Source: a virus. From it: a stretch of 31,667 bases of DNA. Below are positions 8,012-15,849 of this stretch, piece by piece. A model generated the notes under the pieces. It was not told the DNA's origin. It searched no databases and saw only the letters and a list, made by a program, of their open reading frames with translations. The first letter of the stretch is position 1, and each line of letters begins with the position of its first letter. The position numbers were made by a program, and so were the translations under genes. The DNA lies in the IMG/VR virus record IMGVR_UViG_3300042521_002124, positions 1-31,667 of that record. One strand, given 5' to 3'.

Positions 8012-9132
8012 TTTTCATAAACCTTATTATGTGTATTATTGACTTGTATAAATGTTGTTTTCTTGCCGAAATCTTTAATTTTATCAGCACCTATATATGT
8101 ACAAGCGCTTCTAAGGCCACCATAGATATCATATAGTATTTCTTCTGCTGGTCCTTTATATGGAACAGTAACGCACTTACCTTCTGCTGTTCGATAATTA
8201 GCTACTCCATTATGATGTTTATCCATAGCGTTTTTACTACTCATGCCATAATATTTTAAAGATATTTTTTTGTTAGGAGTAGAATATCCTGGATTTAGTG
8301 TTTGCCAAAATCCCTGAGCAGAGGATCCTGCCTCAATATAATACTCATACTCCCATTCTCCTTCGCACTCATCACTTCCTGCAAACATACTACCCAACAT
8401 TACAAAATCACTATTGCCACCAAAAGCCTTACAAATATCTCCAACTACTTTGCAGCCTCCATCAGAACAAATATGTCCACCAAGACCATGAGCAGCGTCC
8501 GCACACTCCATAACAGCACTCAGTTGTGGGTATCCTACACCAGTTTTTAAACGCGTGGTACAAACACTACCTGACCCTATACCAACCTTGACTATATCAA
8601 CTTTGCCATGAAGTATAAGTTCTTCAACCATTTCTGGAGTAACAACATTTCCGGCCATGATAATAACTTCCGGAAAAGATTTGCGTAGATGTGCTGCTGT
8701 TTTAACAAATTGTTCTGTGTACCCATTAGCAACATCAAGACAAATATTAGGCATTAATATATTATGAGTTTTTAACCGATTGAATACTTCTAATATTTTT
8801 TCGTTATCTTTTAATGATGTTCCTGTAGAATAAAAAACATAGTCTCTAAGATCTGAGTATTGTATATAAAAGTCAACTAAAGATTCAACAGAGTAATGCT
8901 TGTGTAGGCATACTATGCTCTTGTGTTTGCTAACAGTTTTTGCCATTTCAAAAGTACCAACAGTATCCATATTAGCGACCATAATAGGTGTGCAACTTAA
9001 CTGTCTTGGCGAATGAATAAAATGAAAATCCCTAACTAAAGAAACTTGTTTTCTGCTTGTCAGAAAAGATCTTTTCGGTCTAATCAAAACATCATCAAAA
9101 TCTAGTTTAGTTTCATTAATTATTTTTTGCAT
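8008..9132 (-). CDS. guaC: GMP reductase
   Basis: A 374-residue enzyme that closely follows bacterial GuaC, which uses NADPH to turn GMP into IMP and ammonia. Visible landmarks: DFDDVLIRPKRS (11-22), MVANMDTVGTF (51-61), LHKHYSVE (76-83), AGNVVTPEM (160-168), VKVGIGSGSVCTTRLKTGVG (181-200) with the nucleophile C191, SDGGCK, FVMLGSMFAG, and the flap YRTAEGK with E317. GMP reductase is favoured over IMP dehydrogenase by CTTR, the short flap and the lack of CBS domains. Compared with E. coli (347 residues) it has about 25 extra residues near 257-288. It overlaps the upstream deoxyribosyltransferase-like gene by 17 bases, making a nucleotide-salvage pair. Rare cargo for a phage. Confidence 0.93.
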   Translation of the reverse strand: MQKIINETKLDFDDVLIRPKRSFLTSRKQVSLVRDFHFIHSPRQLSCTPIMVANMDTVGTFEMAKTVSKHKSIVCLHKHYSVESLVDFYIQYSDLRDYVFYSTGTSLKDNEKILEVFNRLKTHNILMPNICLDVANGYTEQFVKTAAHLRKSFPEVIIMAGNVVTPEMVEELILHGKVDIVKVGIGSGSVCTTRLKTGVGYPQLSAVMECADAAHGLGGHICSDGGCKVVGDICKAFGGNSDFVMLGSMFAGSDECEGEWEYEYYIEAGSSAQGFWQTLNPGYSTPNKKISLKYYGMSSKNAMDKHHNGVANYRTAEGKCVTVPYKGPAEEILYDIYGGLRSACTYIGADKIKDFGKKTTFIQVNNTHNKVYEK

Positions 9133-9658
9133 TGAAAAAGTACCATCTTTTATGAGTGTCTATATTTTCTGAAGTATGTATATGTTCTAAATAAGATTTG
9201 ATTTCATCCCAATTAGAAAAAATCATTTGATGAGGTATTGTACCAAACAGCCAATCGGGCGTTTTGTTTTTACCTTGTACCATATGAACTATTATAGGTT
9301 TTTTTTGACGATTGGCCCAAAAAATTTCTTCATATGTGCCGCATGGATGGATATCTAAATCTAGATTAACTACTAGAAAATCACTAATATCAACTAATCG
9401 TAAATCTACGGCACGAATAGTTTTCATCATTGCTGTTAATTCATCATATCTGCTCATTTGTTTGAGTTTAGTTTTGATTTGATGAGTATCGTGATCTTCT
9501 AATCCGATATCTGTTGGCTTGCTTATTGGATTAAATACAATTATTCCTAGGCTTGACAGAAACGGAGTTATACTATCTCGCCAGCCAACACCACGATCTG
9601 CAACACGATCCATAGCACCAGCCAAATATACTCTTTGATTATTAAGTCTGTTATTCAT
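9116..9658 (-). CDS. Nucleoside 2-deoxyribosyltransferase-like protein
   Basis: A 180-residue Rossmann-like protein. YLAGAM (11-16) followed by GWRDSI, then DFLVVNLDLDIHPCGTYEE (93-111), are the substrate loops and the acidic pair of the nucleoside 2-deoxyribosyltransferase/DNPH1 family, which swaps bases on deoxyribose or hydrolyses deoxynucleotide N-glycosidic bonds. The start is the ATG at 9658, overlapping the upstream stop as TGATG; the upstream TTG is less likely. It precedes and overlaps guaC by 17 bases, so the two probably act in one purine-handling step. Residues 45-85 form an added loop. Transferase versus hydrolase cannot be settled from sequence. Confidence 0.78.
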   Translation of the reverse strand: MNNRLNNQRVYLAGAMDRVADRGVGWRDSITPFLSSLGIIVFNPISKPTDIGLEDHDTHQIKTKLKQMSRYDELTAMMKTIRAVDLRLVDISDFLVVNLDLDIHPCGTYEEIFWANRQKKPIIVHMVQGKNKTPDWLFGTIPHQMIFSNWDEIKSYLEHIHTSENIDTHKRWYFFNAKNN

Positions 9659-10368
9659 CAAATATCAAATTCTTTTTTAACAACACAACCGATACCCAAA
9701 AAACTACCATTCACACTATTATATTGATCAGTGAATTCATAAAAATTATGCGTATCAACTAATTCAGTCTTTAATTCTTTCCAATATCTTACTACTCCTG
9801 GACAATGATCATTAACAATATCATGAAATACTTGTATATTAGCTGAATTTCGAGTATTTTCGCTATCTTGTTTTACTCCATCATAATTATGATCCCCGTC
9901 AATTAAAATCAAATCATATTTATTAGTTTGCATAAATTCTATAAAAGATTTATTGTGGGAATCTGTTCTGACATAATTAACAAATTTGTGTTTAGATAAA
10001 TAGTCTAAAATAAGCTGATTTGGTTCTAAAAGATCACAGGCCGTAGAAAAAAAAGACTCGCCTGTGTTGAATTTCCTGATTAATTCTGTTGTTAATATAA
10101 ACGTTCCACCAGATCGACATCCTATTTCGTAGTAACTGTTGATTTTAGTAGCATACGATGTAAGCCATTTTAGGTATTTGCTAAATTGATTAGGGTATTG
10201 CCAAATTCTAAAGCCAAAACCTTTACCATAAAAATCATTATATTCTGGTGGTTGTTCGTGCAGAATTTCATTATTAAGACCAAGATCTAAAATGATTTTT
10301 TCTATAGATGCTAAAGACCCAAAAGATTCTTTGGTCAAATTGTCTAGATATTCTTGATAATTGTTCAT
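9658..10368 (-). CDS. SAM-dependent methyltransferase, class I
   Basis: A 236-residue protein with a class I methyltransferase core. YYEIGCRSGGTFILT (79-93) is the SAM-binding glycine motif. YDLILIDGDHNYDGVKQD (151-168) is the IDGDHxYdgVxxD motif of the Methyltransf_24 group, which also includes cephalosporin-hydroxylase-like sugar methyltransferases. IQVFHDIV follows as the next metal/substrate strand. It lies between DUF3431 and deoxyribosyltransferase-like genes with ATGA/TGATG overlaps on both sides. Given the sugar genes around it, a glycan O-methyltransferase is the best guess; a small-molecule target is equally open. Confidence 0.8.
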   Translation of the reverse strand: MNNYQEYLDNLTKESFGSLASIEKIILDLGLNNEILHEQPPEYNDFYGKGFGFRIWQYPNQFSKYLKWLTSYATKINSYYEIGCRSGGTFILTTELIRKFNTGESFFSTACDLLEPNQLILDYLSKHKFVNYVRTDSHNKSFIEFMQTNKYDLILIDGDHNYDGVKQDSENTRNSANIQVFHDIVNDHCPGVVRYWKELKTELVDTHNFYEFTDQYNSVNGSFLGIGCVVKKEFDI

Positions 10369-10973
10369 AAAAATTGTAAATATTTGTTTGATAATTTATA
10401 GTTCGTATTCAGTATATAAGGCCACAGTCTTTCTATAATATAGCCCTCTATCGGATCTTGTTCAAAAGATAAAAATTTTATCAAAAACATATAAAACTCG
10501 ATAGGTCTATTTAGTATAATTTCTTTTCTAGCCGCGAATTGAGCCCCATAATAAACATCTAGTTGTGTGTCAATTGACAGTTTTATGCCAAATAATAGAT
10601 CAAAAAAATAATATATTGGCAAGCCCAAAGGATGAGTGGAATGAATATTACCATACGGTCCTTCTTTCGCTTTATTACACAACGGTAAAAAATTCATATC
10701 TTGTAAATAAAACTCTATGTTATTGCACCATTGTATGAAATCGTTTTTGTGTACAAAAGGATTTGCTTGACAAAATACAGTTATGTCTGCAAGATTGTTG
10801 TAATTATTAATGATATGATTAAGATATGTATGACCTTCTCTACCAACATTTTCTAATTTATTAGATGAGTTATCAAATTTATCATAGACAACAATATTAA
10901 AAATTTTTTTTATATTATTGATCCAACTGATATCCTCTTTATATTTTGCTATAATCATATCCATAAAAATCAT
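10365..10973 (-). CDS. DUF3431 family protein (possible glycosyltransferase-like)
   Basis: A 202-residue protein matching the DUF3431 pattern: a short strand ending IIAKYKEDISWI (7-18), a VVYDK turn, then NVGREGHTYLNHIINNYN (42-59) and LADITVFCQANPFVH (61-75). This family is mostly known from fungi and other eukaryotes, with some bacterial and viral members, and lies in sugar-related contexts; its activity is not established to my knowledge. It overlaps UDP-galactopyranose mutase by ATGA upstream and the methyltransferase downstream. I infer a role in the same glycan pathway. Confidence 0.75.
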   Translation of the reverse strand: MIFMDMIIAKYKEDISWINNIKKIFNIVVYDKFDNSSNKLENVGREGHTYLNHIINNYNNLADITVFCQANPFVHKNDFIQWCNNIEFYLQDMNFLPLCNKAKEGPYGNIHSTHPLGLPIYYFFDLLFGIKLSIDTQLDVYYGAQFAARKEIILNRPIEFYMFLIKFLSFEQDPIEGYIIERLWPYILNTNYKLSNKYLQFL

Positions 10974-12058
10974 ATTTCTGTTGATAGTGCTGACCCGATA
11001 ACTTGATGCATATCGTAATATTTGTATTCTGCTAATCTACCACCAAATATAAATTTACTTTTTATGTTTTGCGTCATTTTTTTATAGGAGTTACAGATCA
11101 AGGTATTTTTTTCATCGTTTACTGGATAATAAGGCTCATTATCTATATTTAGATTTTGCGGATATTCTTTAGTAATAACAGTTTTTATATTATCATTTAT
11201 CATATCAAAATGTTTATGTTCTAAAATTCTTGTATATGGTATATTAGCATTGGTATAATTAACAACAGCATTGCCTTGAAAGTTATTTTTTTCTACTACT
11301 TCCATGTCAAAAGACAGACTTCTGTATTCTAAATGTCCGTGCTCATAATCGAAAAACCGGTCAATAGGCCCAGTATAAACAACCGTCTTTGCTAGGTTAT
11401 CGTAATAATCTCTATTATTAATATAATCTACAGAAAGCTCAATAGAGCATCCATCTATCATATTACTGATTAATGATGTATATCCATCAATAGGAATCCC
11501 TTGATATGTATCATCAAAATAATCATCATTAAATGAGAATCTTAATGGTATTCTTTTAATAATGGAAGCAGGCAGATCTTTAGCTTTTTTATTCCATTGT
11601 TTTTCTGTATATCCTTTTATTAGTAGATCATATATGTCTTTACCAACCATACTAATAGCCTGTTCTTCTAAATTTCGAGGGGTGCCAGAAAAACGCTGAC
11701 TATTCAATTTTCTTAACACTTCTTCAGGATCGGTAATGCCCCAAACCTGATTAAATGTCCACATATTAAATGGTAAAGAATATAGTTTATTATTATAGTT
11801 TGCTATAACTTTATGTCTATATTTATTAAATTTACCAAAACGATTTACATAATTCCATATTTTATCATTTGATGTATGGAATATGTGTGCTCCATATTTA
11901 TGAACATTGATATTATGAATTTTTTCTGTATACGCATTACCGCCTATATGGTTTCTCTTATCTAAAATAAGAACAGATTTTCCCAGTTCTTGTGCTCTTT
12001 GTGCTATAGTGGCTCCATAAAATCCACAACCAACAATCAAATAGTCAAATTTATTCAT
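10970..12058 (-). CDS. glf: UDP-galactopyranose mutase
   Basis: A 362-residue flavoenzyme. It opens with YLIVGCGFYGATIAQRA (6-22), the FAD dinucleotide fold, then LDKRNHIGGNAY and KYGAHIFHTSND, which are diagnostic for Glf. Later KGYTEKQWNKKA and the C-terminal FGGRLAEYKYYDMHQVIG match the FAD/UDP-sugar site. Reaction: UDP-galactopyranose to UDP-galactofuranose. Length is normal (E. coli 367). It overlaps both neighbours by ATGA. It implies that the glycan made by the nearby transferases may contain galactofuranose, or that host Galf supply is altered. Function is firm; acceptor is not. Confidence 0.95.
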   Translation of the reverse strand: MNKFDYLIVGCGFYGATIAQRAQELGKSVLILDKRNHIGGNAYTEKIHNINVHKYGAHIFHTSNDKIWNYVNRFGKFNKYRHKVIANYNNKLYSLPFNMWTFNQVWGITDPEEVLRKLNSQRFSGTPRNLEEQAISMVGKDIYDLLIKGYTEKQWNKKAKDLPASIIKRIPLRFSFNDDYFDDTYQGIPIDGYTSLISNMIDGCSIELSVDYINNRDYYDNLAKTVVYTGPIDRFFDYEHGHLEYRSLSFDMEVVEKNNFQGNAVVNYTNANIPYTRILEHKHFDMINDNIKTVITKEYPQNLNIDNEPYYPVNDEKNTLICNSYKKMTQNIKSKFIFGGRLAEYKYYDMHQVIGSALSTEI

Positions 12059-12705
12059 AGTCCTATTTGATTAGCGACGTGTTTCATAATAGCTAATCTG
12101 TCTTGAAACATTGTTGCATGAAAAAATTTAGTTTCTTTAGGTATACCGCGATGATCATGGACATGAGGATTCCATAGATAATCCAACTTTGTCCATGGAA
12201 TATCAAAAGTGTCTGGCATTTTGATATCATTAGATCCGCTATCTATTCCTAGTAAATGCAACATAGCATCCTGTTCCCACCAACCGTCACTTCTTGGTAA
12301 ATTATTTAATGGCCATAATTTATGAAACCATGATAAGCATTTTTTGTCTAATAACCATATTCCACAGTTAGGTACTAGACCAATAGGAACTTCATGTACC
12401 ACCATGCCAACATGACTATCAATTGAAAAATCATCAAAAATATCTTGATTATATTTGCAAATCACAACATCAGCATCAATCCATAGTATCCGATCATAAG
12501 TTTGAAAAAGTTTTTCAATTAATTCTATTTTCCACCATGAACACGGCCGTTGCTTAGTCTCATCAGAAAAAAAATTCTCATTAGGTAAAAAAACATCATA
12601 ATTATGTAATTGTGCGTATTTGTAAAATCCAGCAACAGAAACCTCTAAGAATTTTTGGTGTTCACTAAAACCAAATGAACATAAAACTTTTTTCATATAA
12701 TTCAT
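12055..12705 (-). CDS. GT34-like glycosyltransferase (GMA12/MNN10 type)
   Basis: A 216-residue GT-A enzyme. RPCSWWKIELIEKLF (53-67) followed by DRILWIDADVVI (71-82) gives the K/E helix and the DAD metal site. NCGIWLLDKKCLSW (113-126) and GWWEQDAML (141-149) are further hallmarks of the galactosyl/mannosyl transferase family PF05637. The C-terminal FFHATMFQDR carries the usual histidine. The start at 12705 overlaps the macro-domain stop as ATGA. Characterised relatives are eukaryotic Golgi alpha-galactosyl/xylosyl/mannosyl transferases. Sugar specificity is unknown. Confidence 0.82.
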   Translation of the reverse strand: MNYMKKVLCSFGFSEHQKFLEVSVAGFYKYAQLHNYDVFLPNENFFSDETKQRPCSWWKIELIEKLFQTYDRILWIDADVVICKYNQDIFDDFSIDSHVGMVVHEVPIGLVPNCGIWLLDKKCLSWFHKLWPLNNLPRSDGWWEQDAMLHLLGIDSGSNDIKMPDTFDIPWTKLDYLWNPHVHDHRGIPKETKFFHATMFQDRLAIMKHVANQIGL

Positions 12706-13238
12706 TTATTATGATAGATAAAGACTGAATAATTATTCCAAATATCTTTGATCAGTTCTTGTATAAAAGCCCAATTACCACCAGCCAAACCGCTGCCAAA
12801 TTTTGGTGCATGAATTTGAACTTTATTCACGGCATCAAAATTATTTTCTATAAAGTTATTGACTCCTTGCATTGATTTACACAGAGCATAGTAATTTAGT
12901 GGTCTACGATTATTTGAACCAATAGTTCCATTTTGGGAAATCATATTTGCAAATATCAACTTATGATTATATTTATCATTATGTTTAACAGTAACAAACT
13001 GGGTATAACCTAGATTACTCTTAAGGAATTTAGATCCCAAGAGATGGTAATTCTCTTTGACTATTGGATAGAGTTTAGCAACTGCCCCAGCAAAACCAGC
13101 ACCAAATGCGTTAACATTATTGCATACATGAGGAATGATAACTGTGCATCCGTTATTTCCTAATGAAACCAAAGACTCAGAAACATCAAAGATATTATCT
13201 GATTTTAAATTAACTATGCTTTGATTTATTGTTTTCAT
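12702..13238 (-). CDS. Macro-domain (ADP-ribose-binding) protein, Poa1-like
   Basis: A 178-residue single macro domain. HVCNNVNAFGAGFAGAV (37-53) is the ADP-ribose loop with the conserved asparagines and glycines. PKFGSGLAGGNW (145-156) is the phosphate loop. The layout fits Poa1p/ALC1-like macro domains, which remove phosphate from ADP-ribose-1''-phosphate or reverse ADP-ribosylation. In a phage it might reverse toxin ADP-ribosylation or process tRNA-repair by-products; both are inference. I start at the ATG at 13238, at the edge of the fold; an in-frame ATG at 13259 is possible but overlaps the upstream gene by 50 bases. Confidence 0.82.
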   Translation of the reverse strand: MKTINQSIVNLKSDNIFDVSESLVSLGNNGCTVIIPHVCNNVNAFGAGFAGAVAKLYPIVKENYHLLGSKFLKSNLGYTQFVTVKHNDKYNHKLIFANMISQNGTIGSNNRRPLNYYALCKSMQGVNNFIENNFDAVNKVQIHAPKFGSGLAGGNWAFIQELIKDIWNNYSVFIYHNK

Positions 13239-13488
13239 TTTCAGATCCCCATTTTCCAATAGGACACTCCTGATCGCTCCATGCTAACTTATTCAAGAAT
13301 ATTTTTTTAGTACTTAGATTGCAACCACAAATTAAACACTGACTATTTTTTGCATCAAAATTTTCACATTGAGTACAAATATTGAATCTGCTATCAATAG
13401 TTTGCTGACTGCTTTTTGGCAAACCTCGACTAACGTGCCAAAATAAGGAATAAAAAAAGTTTTTGAGTTTATAAAAGATTCGCATCAT
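13210..13488 (-). CDS. Small cysteine-rich (zinc-ribbon) protein
   Basis: A protein of about 92 residues. The basic, aromatic N-terminus (MMRIFYKLKNFFYSLFWHV) may lie against the membrane. A knuckle follows: C38/C41, C51/C54/C56 and C75 in a CPIGKW end, matching the 'R.xxCxxC..QCxxCGCxxxxK...CPxGKW' zinc-ribbon pattern widespread in phages and bacteria without known function. The frame is open further up, but a start at 13488 (AAGGA upstream, overlap of 20 bases with the previous gene) is far more sensible than 13557. It overlaps the macro-domain gene by 29 bases. Confidence 0.65.
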   Translation of the reverse strand: MMRIFYKLKNFFYSLFWHVSRGLPKSSQQTIDSRFNICTQCENFDAKNSQCLICGCNLSTKKIFLNKLAWSDQECPIGKWGSENENNKSKHS

Positions 13489-13708
13489 TTTTGGTTGTTT
13501 CCTTAATTGGTATAATATTATTTTGTTTATCCATTCTATAAATCTGTATATCTTCAACTATAACAGTATTATTGAACCATTGAGGAAAGCCATTATCTAA
13601 TCTATATGATAATTTAGATCCGTCTTTTTTAAAGTCGCTAGTTAAAAGATAGACAAAATTATCATGTATGAAACAATCTCCGTTCTTAATTTCTTCTAAA
13701 TATTTCAT
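13469..13708 (-). CDS. Small hypothetical protein
   Basis: A 79-residue protein. MKYLEEIKNGDCFIHDN, then VYLLTSDFKKDGSKLSYRL, looks like a small beta-rich domain; similar 'xxGDxFxxxxxxYLxTxDF' proteins occur in phages and bacteria without a known role. The first ATG overlaps the upstream stop as TAATG (13,708), so the pair is coupled. The last 20 bases overlap the zinc-ribbon gene. No catalytic motif. Confidence 0.6.
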   Translation of the reverse strand: MKYLEEIKNGDCFIHDNFVYLLTSDFKKDGSKLSYRLDNGFPQWFNNTVIVEDIQIYRMDKQNNIIPIKETTKNDANLL

Positions 13709-13893
13709 TAATAATTATCTTTCCAATCATCCCACGGTTCTTCATCTTTCATATGTTGCCTTTTTTGTTTAAAAGCCTTCTTGGACTTTGACAAAAAACG
13801 CTGTTCTTCAGAAAGATCGAACGGTCGTTTCTTCTTGTTTAAGAACTTTTGTTTTCTATTTTCTTTTCTGTCTTTGTTATCAAAATCGGACAT
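13708..13893 (-). CDS. Small highly charged hypothetical protein
   Basis: A 61-residue protein, very rich in Lys, Arg, Asp and Glu (MSDFDNKDRKENRKQKFLNK at the start, EEPWDDWKDNY at the end). It is probably disordered and could bind nucleic acid. Start at the ATG 13893 with AGAGA upstream. It is the first gene after the sigma-70-like promoter at 13,920-13,947, which leaves a leader of only about 20 bases. No family recognised. Confidence 0.6.
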   Translation of the reverse strand: MSDFDNKDRKENRKQKFLNKKKRPFDLSEEQRFLSKSKKAFKQKRQHMKDEEPWDDWKDNY

Positions 13894-13919
13894 TATCAAT
13901 TCTCTGAGTTTCTAAACAT

Positions 13920-13947
13920 ATAGTATTCGCTGTTTGTGACCTGTCAA
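13920..13947 (-). promoter_or_regulatory. Sigma-70-type promoter for the leftward operon
   Basis: On the minus strand a perfect -35 TTGACA (13947-13942) is followed 16 bp later by TACTAT (13925-13920; ACTATA at 17 bp is the alternative). The ATG of the small charged gene lies 27 bases below the -10. The 123-base gap around it (13,894-14,016) contains no gene, and I see no terminator for the trypsin gene that ends at 14,017, so read-through from above is likely too. Confidence 0.65.
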
Positions 13948-14016
13948 GTTTAAAAATTCTGGTTTGACAAAGGATTAGTTTATGGATATGTATTATGCAG
14001 TGCGGGTGGTAATATA

Positions 14017-14760
14017 CTATCTTATAATATCCTTAATCCATCCTATGAACTTAGATACTCTTGTATGTCCTGACTCATCACCATATGTAGAATCTGGCTT
14101 CCTATCTGCTGCTAAAACACAAGAATTTATTCCTGCTAATTTGCCATCAATATATAATCCGCCGCCACTGTCACCACTACCTATCAAAAATTCTAGTTGA
14201 GTTCTATCTTTATCTGTTGATCTAGATGGTGAACACAACAATAAATTATTCATAACTGAGTCTATTTTATTTGATCCCGCTCTTTTTTTGGAGTCGCTAA
14301 CTTTTATCCCAGTATTAAAAGTTCCTGTTAAACCATATCCAGCAATTGAACACACTTTACCAACCTCATCATCGGATTCGTATAATTCTGGATAAAAATC
14401 CAAACCTAAATCTTCTTCAACGTAACATAACGCTATATCTGCTTCACCAAATTTTTCTTCTGTAAAATCATTGTGAATAATTATTTTTTTAACTTCGTAT
14501 GCTTTATCATCAGTATGTATTAGACAAGTTCTTGCGTCTTTAACAATATGGGCGGCTGTTAAAAACCAGTGACTATTAATAGCAGTAGCAGATGCACAGA
14601 ACAATGATTTATCTTTGTAGGATCCGCATATTTTATATGTGTGTATAAATTTTTCTCCATACTCTATATACTTTGAGTCTTGGTTACTGGGGTCTATTGT
14701 ACCAGCAGGGGAATGGACTAGAAATATAAGCATCATAATAAATATTAATGCTTTTACCAT
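14017..14760 (-). CDS. Secreted trypsin-like serine protease (S1)
   Basis: A 247-residue protein with a clear signal peptide (MVKALIFIMMLIFLVHSPAG, cut probably near residue 20) and a full chymotrypsin fold. TAAH gives H71, GEADIALC gives D108 and GSGDSGGGL gives S198. Cysteine pairs such as C45/C55 suggest disulfides, as expected outside the cytoplasm. The residue six before the serine is Leu rather than Asp, so trypsin-like Lys/Arg preference is not assured. It would act in the periplasm or outside the host. An AAAGGGG Shine-Dalgarno precedes the ATG. It follows the actin-like/thioredoxin set after an 81-base gap that may hold its own promoter. Exported S1 proteases are unusual in phages. 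Confidence 0.9.
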   Translation of the reverse strand: MVKALIFIMMLIFLVHSPAGTIDPSNQDSKYIEYGEKFIHTYKICGSYKDKSLFCASATAINSHWFLTAAHIVKDARTCLIHTDDKAYEVKKIIIHNDFTEEKFGEADIALCYVEEDLGLDFYPELYESDDEVGKVCSIAGYGLTGTFNTGIKVSDSKKRAGSNKIDSVMNNLLLCSPSRSTDKDRTQLEFLIGSGDSGGGLYIDGKLAGINSCVLAADRKPDSTYGDESGHTRVSKFIGWIKDIIR

Positions 14761-14795
14761 AACTATCCCCTTTATAGAAAAGACTATTTTAGCAT

Positions 14796-14801
14796 ATTAT
14801 A
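14796..14801 (-). promoter_or_regulatory. Possible -10 element (TATAAT) above the trypsin gene
   Basis: The 81-base, extremely AT-rich gap between the actin-like gene and the protease gene contains TATAAT on the minus strand, 36 bases above the ATG. No convincing -35 is visible, so this may be read by the phage sigma factor or be chance in AT-rich DNA. Confidence 0.3.
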
Positions 14802-14841
14802 TTACACACTTATTTAATTTGTATATATTTTTATTTTTTGA

Positions 14842-15846
14842 TTATAAAACCTTAGAAGCTATTAAACAGCCCTTTGATACCGCATGTAAAGGATCTTCAG
14901 CATGAACTATCTCTTTAACTTGAAGAGGAAAATTATTATTGTCTAATTTAGTGATAAATTGTTCAATATAACCATTTGCTAAAGATGTACCTCCAGCAAT
15001 TACTATTTTAAGTGGATTCTTAAATTTTGGTAAAGATTTATGATTTTTAAGTGCCAAACTTAAGTTTTTTGTCGTGTAATCTATGAGTCTTTCATAATAT
15101 GCTGAAACAGCGGCAAGCACAGGATTTTCGCTGTGGTCGCCGATTTTAAATTCCCCTCCCTCCTTCTCTGCCTGAACAACACTATCGGGTTCTCCCGTGG
15201 CTACAGCGGCCATACGATCAATCCAATCGCCTGACTTGGTTGTACTAAACACGACAGTAGGTTCGCCATTAAGCATAACACAAACATTAGTCATTCCGGC
15301 ACCACAACTAATTCCAATTCCAGTATAATCTTCATCTTCTAATTCAGCATAGCACAATGCTTCTGCTTCATTGATTGATCGTGCGTCATAACCACATTCT
15401 GATAATACTGTTTTTATTACATCTTCATGATAACCAACATCAAAGTCATCATCTTCTTGATCTACTGGTTGTGCTGGTACGCAAAATACTAATTTTTCAT
15501 TTGGTTCTGATGCTGTGCCGACTACTTCTTTAAGAATAAATGCTAATATTTTTTTTGCATCTTTTTCTTTTGCAGAAACAACACCCCTGTACATGGGTCT
15601 TTTTGCTGTATCATTTCTCTCTATTGCTTTTTCTAAAGCGTCTTTTCCTAGTATAATAAAAGATCCGTCAGCGTCTTTGATAAAAATTTTGCCAGACAAA
15701 CCTTTTTCTATCATTTTTGTTGCTACTGGCGTTGTTGGTTTGATTATATAGAATGCATCTCTAAAATCTTTATATTCTATCTGATTATTCTTTTTTTCAC
15801 TCGACAAAACTATATAACTTGTACCAACATCAAGACCTTTTGCCAT
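14842..15846 (-). CDS. Actin-like ATPase (ParM/MreB superfamily)
   Basis: A 334-residue protein of the actin/HSP70 ATPase superfamily. GLDVGTSYIVLS (4-15) is phosphate loop 1, GISCGAGMTNVCVML (about 197-211) is phosphate loop 2, and IVIAGGTSLANGYIEQF (about 286-302) is the adenosine motif. SINEAEALCYAEL is the connecting helix before loop 2. Relatives polymerise into filaments that move DNA, shape cells or scaffold membranes. The upstream neighbour, three bases away, is a membrane-anchored tail protein, suggesting a filament tied to the inner membrane. It differs from the tubulin-like PhuZ of jumbo phages. AAAGGGTGA is its Shine-Dalgarno. Exact filament class unknown. Confidence 0.82.
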   Translation of the reverse strand: MAKGLDVGTSYIVLSSEKKNNQIEYKDFRDAFYIIKPTTPVATKMIEKGLSGKIFIKDADGSFIILGKDALEKAIERNDTAKRPMYRGVVSAKEKDAKKILAFILKEVVGTASEPNEKLVFCVPAQPVDQEDDDFDVGYHEDVIKTVLSECGYDARSINEAEALCYAELEDEDYTGIGISCGAGMTNVCVMLNGEPTVVFSTTKSGDWIDRMAAVATGEPDSVVQAEKEGGEFKIGDHSENPVLAAVSAYYERLIDYTTKNLSLALKNHKSLPKFKNPLKIVIAGGTSLANGYIEQFITKLDNNNFPLQVKEIVHAEDPLHAVSKGCLIASKVL

Positions 15847-15849
15847 AAA

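Noticed and set aside
13894-14016. Terminator expected between the protease gene and the leftward promoter
   Set aside because: No GC-rich stem followed by a T-run on the minus strand was found here or at other operon ends.
13982-14200. Plus-strand frame starting just below the weak plus promoter
   Set aside because: No ribosome site; it is the reverse of the protease gene's 3' end, so at most an antisense RNA is possible.
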